From assembly GCA_002841865.1 (NCBI GenBank), contig PHBD01000008.1:149955-213954 (forward strand): 64,000 nt of DNA, read 5' to 3'. Numbering within the stretch: position 1 is the stretch's first letter; the number at the start of each line of letters is the position of its first letter. Under the pieces are notes generated by a model. That model did no database searches, was not told where the DNA came from, and worked only from the letters and a program-made list of their open reading frames with translations. Shown here one piece after another: positions 9,618-19,922 of this stretch. Both the position numbers and the translations under genes were made by a program. The DNA is from Deltaproteobacteria bacterium HGW-Deltaproteobacteria-19. GTDB lineage: Bacteria; Desulfobacterota; Syntrophia; Syntrophales; PHBD01.

Positions 9618-12600
9618 CAGGGATTGGGATTTCCGGAAGGATCGCCAGAGCATTCATCCAGTCGAAACTGACGCCACTTCTCGTCATCGCAGCCCTTCTT
9701 CTCGGGATCTTTGCCGTGATCGTCATGCCGAGGGAGGAGGAGCCCCAGATCATCGTCCCCATGGTGGATGTCTTCGTCAGTTACCCCGGGGCGACGACCA
9801 AAGAGGTGGAGGAACGGGTGACGATCCCCATGGAGAAGCTGCTGTGGGAAATCAAGGGGGTCGAGTACGTCTATTCAATCGTCAGGCCCGGCTTCAATAT
9901 GACCATCGTCCGCTTCTACGTGGGCGAAAAGATGGAAGACAGCCTGGTCAAGCTCTACAACAAGCTCATGTCCCATTACGACATGATCCCGCCGGGTGTT
10001 TCCTTGCCCATGGTGAAGCCCAAGTCCATTGATGATGTCCCCGTCCTGGCTTTGACCCTCTGGAGCAGGCAGTCCCAGTATTCGGGTTACGAACTGCGTC
10101 GGATTGCGACGGAGCTATGCGGCGAGCTCAAGAAAGACGCCAATGTCTCGGAGTTCTCCGTCATCGGGGGGCAGCGCCGCCAGGTCCGCATCACGCTGGA
10201 CCCCCAGCGCCTGCAGGCCTATCGCCTGTCGGCGTTCCAGATTATGAACAGCCTGAAGCAGGCCAATGTGGTCGTTCCGTCGGGATCTTTTCCCTCAGGC
10301 AACCGGGAGACGATCGTGGAAACGGGCCGCTTTCTGAAGGACAGGGACGATGTGGGGAATCTGGTCGTCCATGTGACGGGTGGCCGTCCCGTCTATCTCA
10401 GGGATCTGGCACAGATCACCGACGGGCCCGAGGAAACGGCGAACTATGTCTTCATGGGTCTTGGACCCGCGGCAGCCCAAAAAGGGCTCACGGGCGGCCC
10501 CGCCGGTCAGTCCGAGGCCGTGACGATCGCCATCTCCAAGCAGAAGGGTGCCAACGCCAGCCTTGTCGCCGCCGAGGCCCTGAAGAAAGTGGAGGCCATG
10601 AAGGGCCGGGTGATCCCCAGGGATGTCCAGGTCACGGTAACACGCAATTATGGGGAGACGGCCAAGGACAAGTCCGACGAACTCCTGGACCACATGCTCA
10701 TAGCCACGATCTCCGTCATCATCCTGATCATCCTGGCCCTGGGGTGGCGGGAGTCCGTCGTGGTCGGCATCGCCGTCCCTGTGACCCTGGCTCTCACGCT
10801 CCTGATCAACTATCTTTATGGCTACACCCTGAACCGCGTGACTCTGTTCGCCCTCATCTTTTCCATCGGCATCCTGGTCGATGACGCCATCGTCATCGTG
10901 GAGAACATCAACCGCCATTTCAGGATGCACAAGATCGAGCCTCTGACGGCGGTGCTGGCCGTGGACGAGGTCGGCAACCCCACGATCCTGGCGACCTTTA
11001 CAGTGATCGCGGCCCTGCTCCCCATGGCATTCGTCTCGGGGCTCATGGGGCCTTACATGCGGCCGATCCCCGTGGGGGCGTCGTCGGCGATGCTCTTTTC
11101 CCTGCTGGTGGCATTTATCGTAAGTCCATGGCTTGCCTTCATCATCCTGAAGAATGTTCGCCACGACGGTCAGGAAGAAGAAGGAAAAGGCCTTGTCCGC
11201 CTCAACGAAAAAATTCTCGGCCCCCTCATCGATATCCGGAAGAAGCGGCTTGTCGCCTTTGGGGTTATCGGCGGCCTGCTCTTACTGGCCCTCGCCCTGG
11301 TACCCCTGAAGGCCGTGACGATGAAGATGCTCCCCTTCGACAACAAGAGCGAGTTACAGGTCATCATCGACACACCCGAGGGCAGGACCCTGGAGGAGAC
11401 GGCGGCCCTGACCCGGGAGATGACGGAGTATCTGAAAACGGTTCCGGAGGTGACGGATTATCAGGCCTATGTTGGGACGGCCTCTCCCTATAACTTCAAT
11501 GGTCTGGTCCGCCATTACTTCCTCCGTGCAGGGAGCAACGTGGCCGACGTCCAGGTCAACTTTGTTGCGAAAGGGGAACGCAAAGCCCAGAGCCACGATA
11601 TTGCCAAGCGCCTGCGGCCTGAACTCAAGCGCATCGGGGATTCCTATGGTGCCCGCATCAAGGTGGCGGAGATCCCGCCCGGTCCGCCCGTTTTGAGCAC
11701 CCTCGTTGCGGAGATCTACGGCCCGGAAACGTCACGCCAGATCGAGATTGCCGGAATGATCCGGGATGTGTTCGAGAAGACGGATGGAGTCGTTGATGTG
11801 GACTGGTTTGTCGAGGACGACCAGCGGAAAGTCCGATTCGAAGTCGACCAGGAAAAGGCTGCCGCGAGCGGGATCACGACAGAAGTCATTGCCCAGAGCC
11901 TCCGGATTGCCCTTTCGGGCGGTACGGCCGGTCTTGTCCACATGGACAGGGAGAAGGAGCCGGTGGAGATCTTCCTCCGGATGCCCCTGGCACAGCGGGC
12001 AAACCTGACTGTCCTTCAATCCCTGACGATTCCGTCCCCATCGGGCCAGCAGGTGCCCCTTGCCGAACTGGTGAAGATGCGGGAAGGGGTGGAGGAAAAG
12101 GCAATCTACCACAAGAACCTGAAGAAGGTGACCTATGTGATGGGAGACGTGGCGGGAACGGAAGAGAGCCCTGTCTATGCCATCCTCAAGATGAAGGACA
12201 AGATCGCCGGGCTGAAACTGGCGGAGGGCTACGAGCTGACGCAGTATTACGCTGTTCAACCCTGGCTCACGGACCGCTACGTCATGAAGTGGGACGGCGA
12301 ATGGCAGGTCACCTACGAGGTCTTCCGGGATCTCGGCGTAGCCTTTGCCGCAGTCCTGGTCATCATTTATATCCTCGTCGTGGCCTGGTTCCGGAGCTTC
12401 GTGACGCCGCTTGTCATTATGGCCCCCATTCCACTGACTCTGGTGGGAATCCTGCCCGGCCACTGGGTGTTCGGGGCCTTCTTTACGGCGACGTCCATGA
12501 TAGGGTTCATTGCCTTGGCGGGCATTGTCGTCCGGAATTCCATCCTCCTTGTGGACTTTATCCAGATGGAATGGCGAGACACGGGTGATCTTCGGGAAGC

Positions 12601-12823
12601 CTTGATCCGGGCCGTGGCGGTTCGATTCCGGCCCATTGTGCTCACGGCCCTGGCTGTCGTCGTCGGGTCCTTTGTCATGCTGTTCGACCCGATTTTCCAG
12701 GGGCTGGCTATCGCCATGATGTTCGGAGCCGTGGCCTCGACGATGCTGACCCTGATTGCAGTTCCCCTGCTATACTATGAGTTCTTCAAGAACAAACCGT
12801 GTCCGGAGGAGAAGAAGGGGTGA
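9614..12823 (+). CDS. RND efflux transporter, inner membrane pump (AcrB/MdtB type)
   Basis: A proton-driven exporter of 1069 residues, normal for the family. There is one N-terminal membrane segment (about residues 17-36), a large periplasmic loop, a cluster of membrane helices (about 355-530), a second periplasmic loop and a second helix cluster (about 905-1060). The fourth helix carries the paired acidic residues in [14 protein letters not shown] that relay protons, and the mirror helix reads [13 protein letters not shown]. The substrate (drug, solvent or metabolite) cannot be assigned; the heavy-metal CzcA signature was not evident. Together with the two preceding genes it makes a complete tripartite pump. 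Confidence 0.92.
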   Translation: MTGIGISGRIARAFIQSKLTPLLVIAALLLGIFAVIVMPREEEPQIIVPMVDVFVSYPGATTKEVEERVTIPMEKLLWEIKGVEYVYSIVRPGFNMTIVRFYVGEKMEDSLVKLYNKLMSHYDMIPPGVSLPMVKPKSIDDVPVLALTLWSRQSQYSGYELRRIATELCGELKKDANVSEFSVIGGQRRQVRITLDPQRLQAYRLSAFQIMNSLKQANVVVPSGSFPSGNRETIVETGRFLKDRDDVGNLVVHVTGGRPVYLRDLAQITDGPEETANYVFMGLGPAAAQKGLTGGPAGQSEAVTIAISKQKGANASLVAAEALKKVEAMKGRVIPRDVQVTVTRNYGETAKDKSDELLDHMLIATISVIILIILALGWRESVVVGIAVPVTLALTLLINYLYGYTLNRVTLFALIFSIGILVDDAIVIVENINRHFRMHKIEPLTAVLAVDEVGNPTILATFTVIAALLPMAFVSGLMGPYMRPIPVGASSAMLFSLLVAFIVSPWLAFIILKNVRHDGQEEEGKGLVRLNEKILGPLIDIRKKRLVAFGVIGGLLLLALALVPLKAVTMKMLPFDNKSELQVIIDTPEGRTLEETAALTREMTEYLKTVPEVTDYQAYVGTASPYNFNGLVRHYFLRAGSNVADVQVNFVAKGERKAQSHDIAKRLRPELKRIGDSYGARIKVAEIPPGPPVLSTLVAEIYGPETSRQIEIAGMIRDVFEKTDGVVDVDWFVEDDQRKVRFEVDQEKAAASGITTEVIAQSLRIALSGGTAGLVHMDREKEPVEIFLRMPLAQRANLTVLQSLTIPSPSGQQVPLAELVKMREGVEEKAIYHKNLKKVTYVMGDVAGTEESPVYAILKMKDKIAGLKLAEGYELTQYYAVQPWLTDRYVMKWDGEWQVTYEVFRDLGVAFAAVLVIIYILVVAWFRSFVTPLVIMAPIPLTLVGILPGHWVFGAFFTATSMIGFIALAGIVVRNSILLVDFIQMEWRDTGDLREALIRAVAVRFRPIVLTALAVVVGSFVMLFDPIFQGLAIAMMFGAVASTMLTLIAVPLLYYEFFKNKPCPEEKKG

Positions 12824-12971
12824 CCTGCCCTCAAAGCGGCAGAATTCATACTCTGTTTGTGGTACACAATTCGAGGAACAGATCACCGTCGGGGGAATCA
12901 TTCGCTTGGTCCCTGGGAGAAGGTGCTTTTATCAAAGAGTCCTGTGCCGGAAAATGGAATGGATTTGTCGG

Positions 12972-13442
12972 ATGGATAAACGAAAACGAAATCGTTGGAT
13001 AACGTATTTTGGCATATGGCTCCTGCTCGCACTTTCCATATGTCATGTGTCCTGTCTGAGCTGGATCATGGAGACCCCTTCCTTTATCCTCCGTGAAGTC
13101 GGCATCAGCCCCAGATCAGCCACGGAGGTGAATCTTCTCCTCGATCTCGACGTCGAAAATCCGAATCGTTTTGATCTTACGCTCACATCGTTCGAATACG
13201 TCGTTTTCCTTAACAACCAAGAAGTTGGAACCGGACATCTGGAAAAGGAGATCCGCCTCCCTTCGTCATCAAAAACAAAGGTAAAAATATCTGTCGTTGC
13301 AAAATTTAAGGACTTGGGCAGTAGCCTGAAGCAGATTATCCTCAGTCGTGACCTGCCTTACAAGATAGAAGGGAAAGCCTCCGTCGGCACGTCCTTCGGC
13401 AGCCGCCGCTTCGCGTTTTCCAAAGATGGGCGCATTGATTGA
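12972..13442 (+). CDS. LEA14-like (WHy domain) lipoprotein
   Basis: A short exported protein. From this ATG a basic N-terminus, a hydrophobic segment and a lipobox (HVSC) make a lipoprotein signal. An ATG at 12954 is an alternative, and no strong ribosome site decides between them. The body has the beta-sandwich pattern of LEA-type-2/WHy domains: LLLDLDVENPNRFDLTL, a buried tyrosine strand, then a LEKEIRLPSSSKTKVKISV stretch. Bacterial members are envelope proteins of unknown role. The gene is visibly more AT-rich than the efflux genes before it and lies about 150 bp behind them, so it may be an independent or later addition. An intrinsic terminator follows it. Confidence 0.7.
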   Translation: MDKRKRNRWITYFGIWLLLALSICHVSCLSWIMETPSFILREVGISPRSATEVNLLLDLDVENPNRFDLTLTSFEYVVFLNNQEVGTGHLEKEIRLPSSSKTKVKISVVAKFKDLGSSLKQIILSRDLPYKIEGKASVGTSFGSRRFAFSKDGRID

Positions 13443-13459
13443 AAAATTCATAACGCCCT

Positions 13460-13585
13460 TCACAAAACGAACCCCTCAATCTTCGCAATCCCGCTCTTCT
13501 CCGTTGCCTGCGCTGCAAGAATAAGAAGCGAAAGATATTTTTGCATTGTCCAAAGGCCGGGTCGCTCAATAATCGGCTGGCTCAT
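13460..13585 (-). CDS. Possible 41-residue small protein
   Basis: A minus-strand frame starting MSQPIIERPGLWTMQKYL and ending KSGIAKIEGFVL. Its composition is ordinary for protein, with a hydrophobic-Ala stretch SLLILAAQA in the middle. It lies in an otherwise gene-free, AT-richer spacer between a terminator and the LEA14-like gene. No good ribosome site is visible in front of it. It may be the surviving start of a lost gene or chance coding. Confidence 0.3.
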   Translation of the reverse strand: MSQPIIERPGLWTMQKYLSLLILAAQATEKSGIAKIEGFVL

Positions 13586-13594
13586 TTATTATGA

Positions 13595-13628
13595 AAATCG
13601 GCTCTTGAAAGCAGCCGATTTCTTTTTT
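13595..13628 (+). terminator. Intrinsic terminator after the efflux/LEA14 genes
   Basis: A 9-bp stem (AAATCGGCT / AGCCGATTT) with a 9-base loop, whose distal end runs into TCTTTTTT. It is correctly placed and oriented to end transcription coming from the plus-strand efflux and LEA14-like genes and to insulate the MocR gene. The left arm core (AATCGGCT) also occurs at 13571, so an alternative pairing is possible. Confidence 0.75.
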
Positions 13629-13666
13629 AATCTGCAGGCGTCATCAAAAAATTTCTGGAGCCCGTC

Positions 13667-15148
13667 ATGAGCATCCTGATTCAAATCGACCGCACTTCGG
13701 ATACCCCCATCTTCCGGCAGATCGTGGACCGGCTCGTCGCCCTGGCCGATTCCGCCGCCATCCAGCCGGGGGTCCGGCTGCCGTCGACGCGCTCCATGGC
13801 GGACATGCTCTCCGTGGACCGGTCCACGGTCTACCGGGCCTACCAGGAGCTCTGGGCCCTGGGCTATGTGGAGAGCAGACCGGGTTCCTACACGACGATC
13901 CGCAGCCGGACCCGCATTGCCAAGAAGCAGGAGCGTACCGGGAGCCGCCTGATCGACTGGGAGGAAAGGATTTCGCCGTGTGCCCGGAGCCTCCAGGCAT
14001 CCTTCCTCGAGGACGGGGAGCGGATGAAGAGAGCGGCGGCCGCGGACGTGATCAATTTCATGCCCCTCTCGCCGGACAGCCGGCTGATCCCTTCGGAGCT
14101 GTTCCGAAAATGCATGAATGACGTTCTGTGCCGCCGGGGCCCGGAGCTTCTTCAATACGGCAACCCGCTGGGGTACGAACCCTTGCGGGCCTTCATCGCC
14201 GAGCGGATGCGCGAGCACGGCGTCTCTGTCTCCGTCGGGGAGATCATGATCGCCTCGGGCGCCCAGAATGCCCTGGAGCTTCTCCTGAGGATGCTGGCCG
14301 GCCCCGGCGATTCGGTCATCGTGGAGAGCCCCACCTATTCCCGGGTCATCGATCTTCTCCGATTGAGCGACATCCGCATCGTTGACGTGCCCATGAAGGA
14401 AGACGGCATGGATCTCGACGCCCTGGAGGAGCGCCTGCATCGGGAGCGGCCCGCGTTCATCTACACCATGCCCAACTTCCATAATCCCACGGGCATCACC
14501 ACGGAGCAGGGGCATCGCGAGAGGCTCCTGCGTCTGTGCGAGACATGCCGGACGCCTCTCATCGAAGACGGGTTCGAGGAAGAGCTGAAATACTTCGGAA
14601 AGGCCGTCCTGCCCGTCAAGTCCATGGACCGGCGGGGAGGCGTGATTTACGTGGGAACCTTTTCCAAGTGTCTCTTTCCCGGGCTCCGCATCGGCTGGAT
14701 CGCCGCGGACGGAGCCTGCATCGAGCGGCTGGCGCCCATCCAGCGGGCATTGGTCATCTCCGGAAATGCCCTGGACCAGGCCGCCGTCCACAGATTCTGC
14801 CGGGCGGGATACTACGACCTGCATATCAAGCGGGTGCACCGTGTGTACCGGAAGCGCATGCGGACCGCCCTGGATGCCATGAAGAGCTGTCTGAACCCGA
14901 ATCAGGTCCGGTGGACCCAGCCGGCCGGCGGTTACACGATCTGGCTCCAACTCCTCTCCGGCCGGTGGGACGAAGACGATGCAGTCGACCGCCTGTTTCG
15001 GCATGGCGTTGCGGTAACGCCCGGCCGGCCGCACTTTCCGGGGCCTTCCGGGGCTGCGCACCTGCGCGTTTCCATCGCCCACACCGATGAGGCATCCATC
15101 AGGGAGGGCATCCGGAGAATGGGTGCGGCCCTGTCTGAAATCCCGTGA
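13667..15148 (+). CDS. MocR/GabR-type transcriptional regulator (GntR HTH fused to class I aminotransferase)
   Basis: A 493-residue PLP-binding DNA regulator. Residues 1-75 form a GntR winged helix (TPIFRQIVDRL, then LPSTRSMADMLSVDRSTVYRAY). The rest is a fold-type I aminotransferase-like domain with the PLP lysine in GTFSKCLFPGLRIGW and the aspartate/tyrosine PLP segment in IEDGFEEEL. Such proteins sense an amine, amino acid or PLP and switch an adjacent gene. The neighbour downstream in the same direction is a class III aminotransferase, the likely target. The start ATG follows a TGGAG. The ligand is unknown. Confidence 0.9.
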   Translation: MSILIQIDRTSDTPIFRQIVDRLVALADSAAIQPGVRLPSTRSMADMLSVDRSTVYRAYQELWALGYVESRPGSYTTIRSRTRIAKKQERTGSRLIDWEERISPCARSLQASFLEDGERMKRAAAADVINFMPLSPDSRLIPSELFRKCMNDVLCRRGPELLQYGNPLGYEPLRAFIAERMREHGVSVSVGEIMIASGAQNALELLLRMLAGPGDSVIVESPTYSRVIDLLRLSDIRIVDVPMKEDGMDLDALEERLHRERPAFIYTMPNFHNPTGITTEQGHRERLLRLCETCRTPLIEDGFEEELKYFGKAVLPVKSMDRRGGVIYVGTFSKCLFPGLRIGWIAADGACIERLAPIQRALVISGNALDQAAVHRFCRAGYYDLHIKRVHRVYRKRMRTALDAMKSCLNPNQVRWTQPAGGYTIWLQLLSGRWDEDDAVDRLFRHGVAVTPGRPHFPGPSGAAHLRVSIAHTDEASIREGIRRMGAALSEIP

Positions 15149-15186
15149 CGCTGCCGATCGCGACTTACCCTGAAAAGCGTCCGAAA

Positions 15187-15220
15187 CCGAATTATGAAGA
15201 AGGATTCACAAAATATTCGG
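15187..15220. promoter_or_regulatory. Dyad in the aminotransferase upstream region
   Basis: CCGAAT at 15187-15192 is mirrored by ATTCGG at 15215-15220, in the AT-rich 120-bp spacer between the MocR-type gene and the aminotransferase. It could be an operator for the regulator. MocR sites are often direct repeats, so this is only suggestive. Confidence 0.25.
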
Positions 15221-15271
15221 TAAAAAATCCGGAACGGATCCTCTTCTTTGCTGCACGAAAGGAGACACATC

Positions 15272-16612
15272 ATGTCCAATCGACCCCACCTGATTCATGT
15301 GAATATCAACCAACCCTCTCTCCAGGCGGTCCGCGGAGAGGGGATTTACCTCTACGATGCTGATGGAAACCGGTATCTGGATGGATGCAGCGGTGCCCTG
15401 GTGGCCAATCTCGGCCACGGAGCCGGCGAAATCGCCCGGGCCATGGCCGCTCAGAGCGAGACGCTGCCGTATGTCTTCCGGGTCCACTTCTCCAGCCCCC
15501 CGGCCGAGGCCCTGGCGGAGCGCTACTGCCGCCTCACCCGCAACCCCATGGGAGCGGTCCTGTTTACCAACTCCGGTTCGGAAGCCGTTGAAACCGCCGT
15601 GAAGCTGGCCCGAACGCGCCATCTCTCGGCCGGTGAAACGGATCGGCATAAAATCATCTCCCGGTGGCAGAGCTACCACGGCATCACCGCCGGGGCCCTG
15701 GCCTGGTCGGGCGTAGCCGGCCGCCGCAAGGATTTTCTGCCCTATTTCAAGGATTCTCCCCACATCCCGCCGGCCTATTGCTATCGCTGCTGGTATGGAA
15801 AACGTCCGGATGCCTGCGATCTCCAGTGCGCCCGGGCCCTGGAAACCGTCATCCTGACGGAAGGCCCGGAGACCGTCTCCGCGTTCATCGCCGAACCGGT
15901 GGTGGGTGCGGCCCTGGCCGCGGCGACACCGCCTGACGGATATTTTCGATTGATCCGGGAAATCTGCGACCGATACGGCGTCCTCTTCATTGCCGACGAG
16001 GTCATGACCGGCGCCGGGAGAACGGGGGGCTCGTTTTTCGCCAGCGACCATTTCCCGGGGGAGCCCCACATCATTGCCTTCGGCAAGGGGGTGGGAGCCG
16101 GATATTATCCCCTGGCCGGGGTCCTGGTCCGCCCGGAGATCATCGATGCCATCTCCGCCGGGTCCGGCCTTTATTCAGCGAGCCAGAGCCATTCGGCCCA
16201 TCCCGTCGGCATGGCCGCGGGCATGGCGGTGCTGGATTATATGGAAGCGCACAGACTACCGGAACATGCCCGGGAAATGGGCATTCATCTGGGAAACCGC
16301 CTGAATGAGCTGAGGTCTCTTGCGCTGGTGGGTGATATCCGGGGGATGGGGCTGATGTGGGGAATGGAGCTGGTAAAGGACAAAGAGAGCAGGGAGCCTT
16401 TTCCGGCCGGTCAAAATCTGTATCTGGACCTTTATGAAAGCGCCCGGGAGAAGGGACTCGTTCTCCTTCCGTCCAACGGATGCAACCACGGAAAAAACGG
16501 AGACATGGCCCTGATTGCGCCTCCGCTGATCATCACGCGGCCCCAGGTCGATGAACTGGTGGACACTCTCTACGAGGCGCTCACGGGTCTTGCCGAGCAT
16601 CTGTGCATCTGA
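15272..16612 (+). CDS. Class III aminotransferase (PLP-dependent)
   Basis: A 446-residue omega/acetylornithine-type transaminase that moves an amino group between an amine or omega-amino acid and an oxo-acid. The ATG follows AAAGGAG; the frame extends slightly upstream to a TTG that is not needed. Features are the N-terminal G-x-Y-L-Y-D-A-D-G-N-R-Y-LDG strand, GSEAVETAVKLAR, the PLP aspartate in LFIADEVMTGAGRTG and the Schiff-base lysine in IIAFGKGVGAGYYPL. It is paired with the MocR-type regulator immediately upstream, suggesting substrate-induced control. A weak GC hairpin with a T run (16612-16636) follows the stop. The substrate is not determinable here. Confidence 0.88.
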   Translation: MSNRPHLIHVNINQPSLQAVRGEGIYLYDADGNRYLDGCSGALVANLGHGAGEIARAMAAQSETLPYVFRVHFSSPPAEALAERYCRLTRNPMGAVLFTNSGSEAVETAVKLARTRHLSAGETDRHKIISRWQSYHGITAGALAWSGVAGRRKDFLPYFKDSPHIPPAYCYRCWYGKRPDACDLQCARALETVILTEGPETVSAFIAEPVVGAALAAATPPDGYFRLIREICDRYGVLFIADEVMTGAGRTGGSFFASDHFPGEPHIIAFGKGVGAGYYPLAGVLVRPEIIDAISAGSGLYSASQSHSAHPVGMAAGMAVLDYMEAHRLPEHAREMGIHLGNRLNELRSLALVGDIRGMGLMWGMELVKDKESREPFPAGQNLYLDLYESAREKGLVLLPSNGCNHGKNGDMALIAPPLIITRPQVDELVDTLYEALTGLAEHLCI

Positions 16613-16689
16613 CCCGAATGTTGGGTTTCCTTTTTTGATCTCAATATCATGAGAACCGGAGGAGCACCGGAAGCAGGGGCTTCGTCCCG

Positions 16690-19497
16690 CTATTTCCCGT
16701 CCAGTTCCCGCCGGACGGCGATTCCGATTTTCTCCATGATGTAGGGCTTTCGGACGAAGGTCCCGGCGCCGAGTTCCTGGGCCTGCCTGACCCGCTCCGT
16801 TTCCGAGAAGCCGCTGACGATGATCGCTTTCTGCCGGGGGTTGATCTCACAAATTCTCCGGTACGTATCGAGACCGTCGATTCCCGGATCCATGATCATG
16901 TCCAGCACGATCAGATCGGCCTTTTTACGATTGATGTAGGAAACCGCCTCTTCCCCGCTGGCGACCGCCTCGACCCGATACCCGAGCTTGGTCAGCATGC
17001 TGATTGCAAGCTCTCGCTGTTCCCTCACGTCATCCACCACAAGGATGGTTTCCCCTCCGCCGGCCATGGATTCCACCGGCCTGGCGCTTTCCGCTTTTGC
17101 AGGTTCCTCCCGGGTTGCGGGGAAACACAGAGTAAAGGTCGTCCCTGTCCCTTCTTCGCTCTTCACGTCGATGTATCCGCTGTGGTCCTTGACGGTCCCC
17201 CAGACGATGGCCAACCCCAGCCCCGTGCCGCTCCTCCCCATGACCTTCTTCGAGTAGAAGGGCTCGAAAATCTTGTCAATGTCCTTGGCGGCAATGCCTT
17301 TTCCGGTGTCGGAGACGGTCAGAACAACGTAGTCCCCTTCCTGCATGTCGTCATATCCACTGAGGGGCCGGTCCAGGTAGCGGTTTTCCGTCCTGATCGC
17401 CACGGATCCCATCCCGGAGATGGACTCGGCGGCATTTGACACCAGGTTCATGACCGTCTTTGCGAGATGAATCGGCGATCCCTTGATGTTCAGCAGGTCA
17501 TCCGCAAGCTCGGGCCGGACGACCACCCCCCGGTGGAAGGACATCAGCTTCTCGAATTCCGGCGCCTGGAGATAATCCCTCACAATCCTGTTCAGATCGA
17601 CCGCCTCCGAGATGGGCACTCCCCGCCTGGCCAGTGTCAGCAGGTCCTGAATGATGGCCGCTCCCTTGATGCTGGAGGTCAGGATGTTCTCGGCGTACTT
17701 TCTGGAAGAACTGCCCTCGGGAAGTTTCTCGGCCAGCAGCTCCGAATATCCCACCAATACGCCCAGCACGTTGTTCAGGTCATGGGCCACGCCGCCCGCC
17801 AGGGTGCCCAGGGCCTCCATCTTCTCGGCCCTGGCCAGGCGTTCTTCCATGTGTCTGCGTTCCGTGTTGTTGCGGAGGCATTCGATGACGGCGACGATTT
17901 CTCCCCGGGAATCCCTGAGCACGGAGGCCATGGCGGACATGTGGACGTCGCCGGGAGGAATGTTTGGTGTATAGGCCTCGCCGAAAACGTTGTCCCCCTT
18001 CCTCTTGATGGTCGTATATCTTGCTTCCTGCACCGGGTCCGGATGAAGGGCCAGATCGATCAGGGCGGGTCTCCTGTCGCCATAGAAGGGGATCGAGTAT
18101 TCCCGGTTCCCTTTGCCGAGCATGTCTTCTTTCCTCGTCCCGGTCATGATTTCCGCAGCCTGATTCCAGGCAATGACTTTGCCTTCCCGGTCGATGACAA
18201 TCGTCGCATCAGGGAAAAAGTTGATGATATCCATCAATTGCTGCCTGGATTCCTGGAGTGATTCCAGGGCTCGCTTTTGCTCCGTGATATCGCGCAGCAC
18301 TCCGTCTTCCCGCAGGCATTTCCCCTGTTCATCGAAACGCATGCGGGCGTTTGACTCCATCCATACGGGAGTCCCGTCTTTCGCCAGAATCCTTAACGTA
18401 AGGCCTCCCGTGTATTCACGTTGATTCTTTACAGAGTCCGCAAAATGGGAGAAGACCTTTTCCCGGTCATCCGGGTGAACGAAGGCGGAAAAGGGCATCC
18501 CTACGATCCCATCCGCTTCATGGCCGTAGCGGGTGACGGCATGATCGCTGATTGCGAGGACCGTTCCGTTCTTGTCCAAGGAATAAATGATGTCCGGTAT
18601 GTTGTTGGACAGCGTCCGGTATTTCTCTTCACTTTCCCGGATAAACTGCTCTGCCCGCTTCTGCTCGGTTATGTCGAAGGCTGATGCCACGATCGTGTTT
18701 TTATCATAAACTTTGCTCAACGTCGGTGTGAGGTCCATCCACTTCTCCCGACCGTCCTTGGTGAGGATCTTGATTGCATACCTTGGCGGCTGGGTTTCAC
18801 CCTTCAAGCGATTAAGTCCCCTGGTCTTTACCAGTTCCCGATGATCCGGATGAACCATGTCCCAGAAATTCATGCCGGCGACATCTTCCATGCCATAGCC
18901 GGTGATCATCTCGAATGCCGGATTCACGTATTGAATTCTTGTGTCCTGGATCAGGAAGATGGCAGCGGACGTGCTTTCTGCAAGGGCGCGAAATTTCATT
19001 TCACTGTGCCGCAATTCCTCTTCGGCCCCTTTTCGCTCGGAGATGTCCGACACCAGGTACAATATTGCCGGACTGCCGTTCCATGGCATGCGGACCGCCG
19101 ACAGGTAAATCCAGGTCAGTGTCCCTTCCCGATTGACGACTCGAAACTCGTAGGCATCCGGGACCTCCTCCCCTTTGAGCCTCTTGTTGTAATTCGCGAT
19201 CACCTCGTCCCGGTCTTCATGCCAGACATGATCAAAGAAGGGGGTTCCCTCCAATCCCTCGATCGGCACCCCCAGGTGATCGGACACTTTGCGGTTCACG
19301 AAGACGAAGATACCATCCTGCAGGATAAAAATGCCCTCGATCGTGTTGTCTGCTATGGTGCGATATTTTTTCAGAGGTTGTCTTGACTGCAGGGGATTTT
19401 CTCCGGCGTTTGTTCCTGAGGCCTTCCCGTCTGCTTGCAGGCTCTCTTCTTTTTGATCGATCAGATGAAACAGCGGCAATTGGATTTCTCGGCTCAT
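16690..19497 (-). CDS. Hybrid sensor histidine kinase with four PAS domains and a receiver
   Basis: A 935-residue signalling protein with no membrane segment, so probably cytoplasmic. Four PAS domains are visible (starting near residues 45, 168, 292 and 420), each followed by a PAC-like D-I-(S/T)-E-x-K-x-A segment. The phospho-acceptor H-box LAGGVAHDLNNVLG lies near residue 571. The ATP-binding domain has NLVSNAAESI, DTGKGI and GTGLGLAIVWG. A C-terminal receiver carries ILVVDD and the phosphorylatable aspartate in LIVLDMIMDP. No separate response regulator or HTH output is nearby, so it is an orphan phosphorelay protein. It is convergent with the aminotransferase gene. Confidence 0.92.
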   Translation of the reverse strand: MSREIQLPLFHLIDQKEESLQADGKASGTNAGENPLQSRQPLKKYRTIADNTIEGIFILQDGIFVFVNRKVSDHLGVPIEGLEGTPFFDHVWHEDRDEVIANYNKRLKGEEVPDAYEFRVVNREGTLTWIYLSAVRMPWNGSPAILYLVSDISERKGAEEELRHSEMKFRALAESTSAAIFLIQDTRIQYVNPAFEMITGYGMEDVAGMNFWDMVHPDHRELVKTRGLNRLKGETQPPRYAIKILTKDGREKWMDLTPTLSKVYDKNTIVASAFDITEQKRAEQFIRESEEKYRTLSNNIPDIIYSLDKNGTVLAISDHAVTRYGHEADGIVGMPFSAFVHPDDREKVFSHFADSVKNQREYTGGLTLRILAKDGTPVWMESNARMRFDEQGKCLREDGVLRDITEQKRALESLQESRQQLMDIINFFPDATIVIDREGKVIAWNQAAEIMTGTRKEDMLGKGNREYSIPFYGDRRPALIDLALHPDPVQEARYTTIKRKGDNVFGEAYTPNIPPGDVHMSAMASVLRDSRGEIVAVIECLRNNTERRHMEERLARAEKMEALGTLAGGVAHDLNNVLGVLVGYSELLAEKLPEGSSSRKYAENILTSSIKGAAIIQDLLTLARRGVPISEAVDLNRIVRDYLQAPEFEKLMSFHRGVVVRPELADDLLNIKGSPIHLAKTVMNLVSNAAESISGMGSVAIRTENRYLDRPLSGYDDMQEGDYVVLTVSDTGKGIAAKDIDKIFEPFYSKKVMGRSGTGLGLAIVWGTVKDHSGYIDVKSEEGTGTTFTLCFPATREEPAKAESARPVESMAGGGETILVVDDVREQRELAISMLTKLGYRVEAVASGEEAVSYINRKKADLIVLDMIMDPGIDGLDTYRRICEINPRQKAIIVSGFSETERVRQAQELGAGTFVRKPYIMEKIGIAVRRELDGK

Positions 19498-19922
19498 CTA
19501 CTCTCCTGACACGGCAAGTAATCTGAACAGGCGATTCGTGTACTTGTGCGTCCTGATTTTCAGGTTCGGCATATTATCTTGTGACAAGGAAATTGCAATC
19601 GATATTGAGGTAGGCTGACTGGTTGGTAAACCGTGTGGGAATGGCGATGAACGAATTCATTTTTCCCCGGGCCGCGGATAAAATCACGTTCGAAAACGGC
19701 AGCCGCATACAGATGAAGTTGAATGCAATGCTTTCCATGATTGCACTTTGGGGATTCGTTTCGTTCCGGTTTGTATATGTTTGTTATGAAAGGGAGTTTA
19801 ATGCTGAAAAATCCTGTAAACTGCATTGACACGAGAGATCGCCGAAACTATGCTGCCGTCCGTGGAAGTTCTTTCTGCGAACGGATCCATGCCGTCTGAA
19901 TGATGATCGAGGAGGAGTCGTC
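19498..19922. other. Divergent intergenic region between the kinase and the acyl-CoA cluster
   Basis: About 425 bp, AT-richer than its surroundings. It contains the promoter for the cluster's first gene at its right end (19826-19854). On the minus strand a possible kinase promoter can be read (TTGCAA, 16-base spacer, TAATAT, around 19570-19600). Short open frames here (for example 19623-19829) lack ribosome sites and recognisable content. Confidence 0.5.
19826..19854 (+). promoter_or_regulatory. Sigma-70-type promoter of the acyl-CoA cluster
   Basis: TTGACA at 19826-19831 and TATGCT at 19849-19854 are separated by exactly 17 bases. The start would fall near 19861, about 60 bp before the GTG of the decarboxylase-like gene. 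Confidence 0.65.

Noticed and set aside
19623-19829. 68-codon frame in the kinase/decarboxylase spacer
   Set aside because: No ribosome site, overlaps the promoter's -35 region, no protein-like conservation visible.
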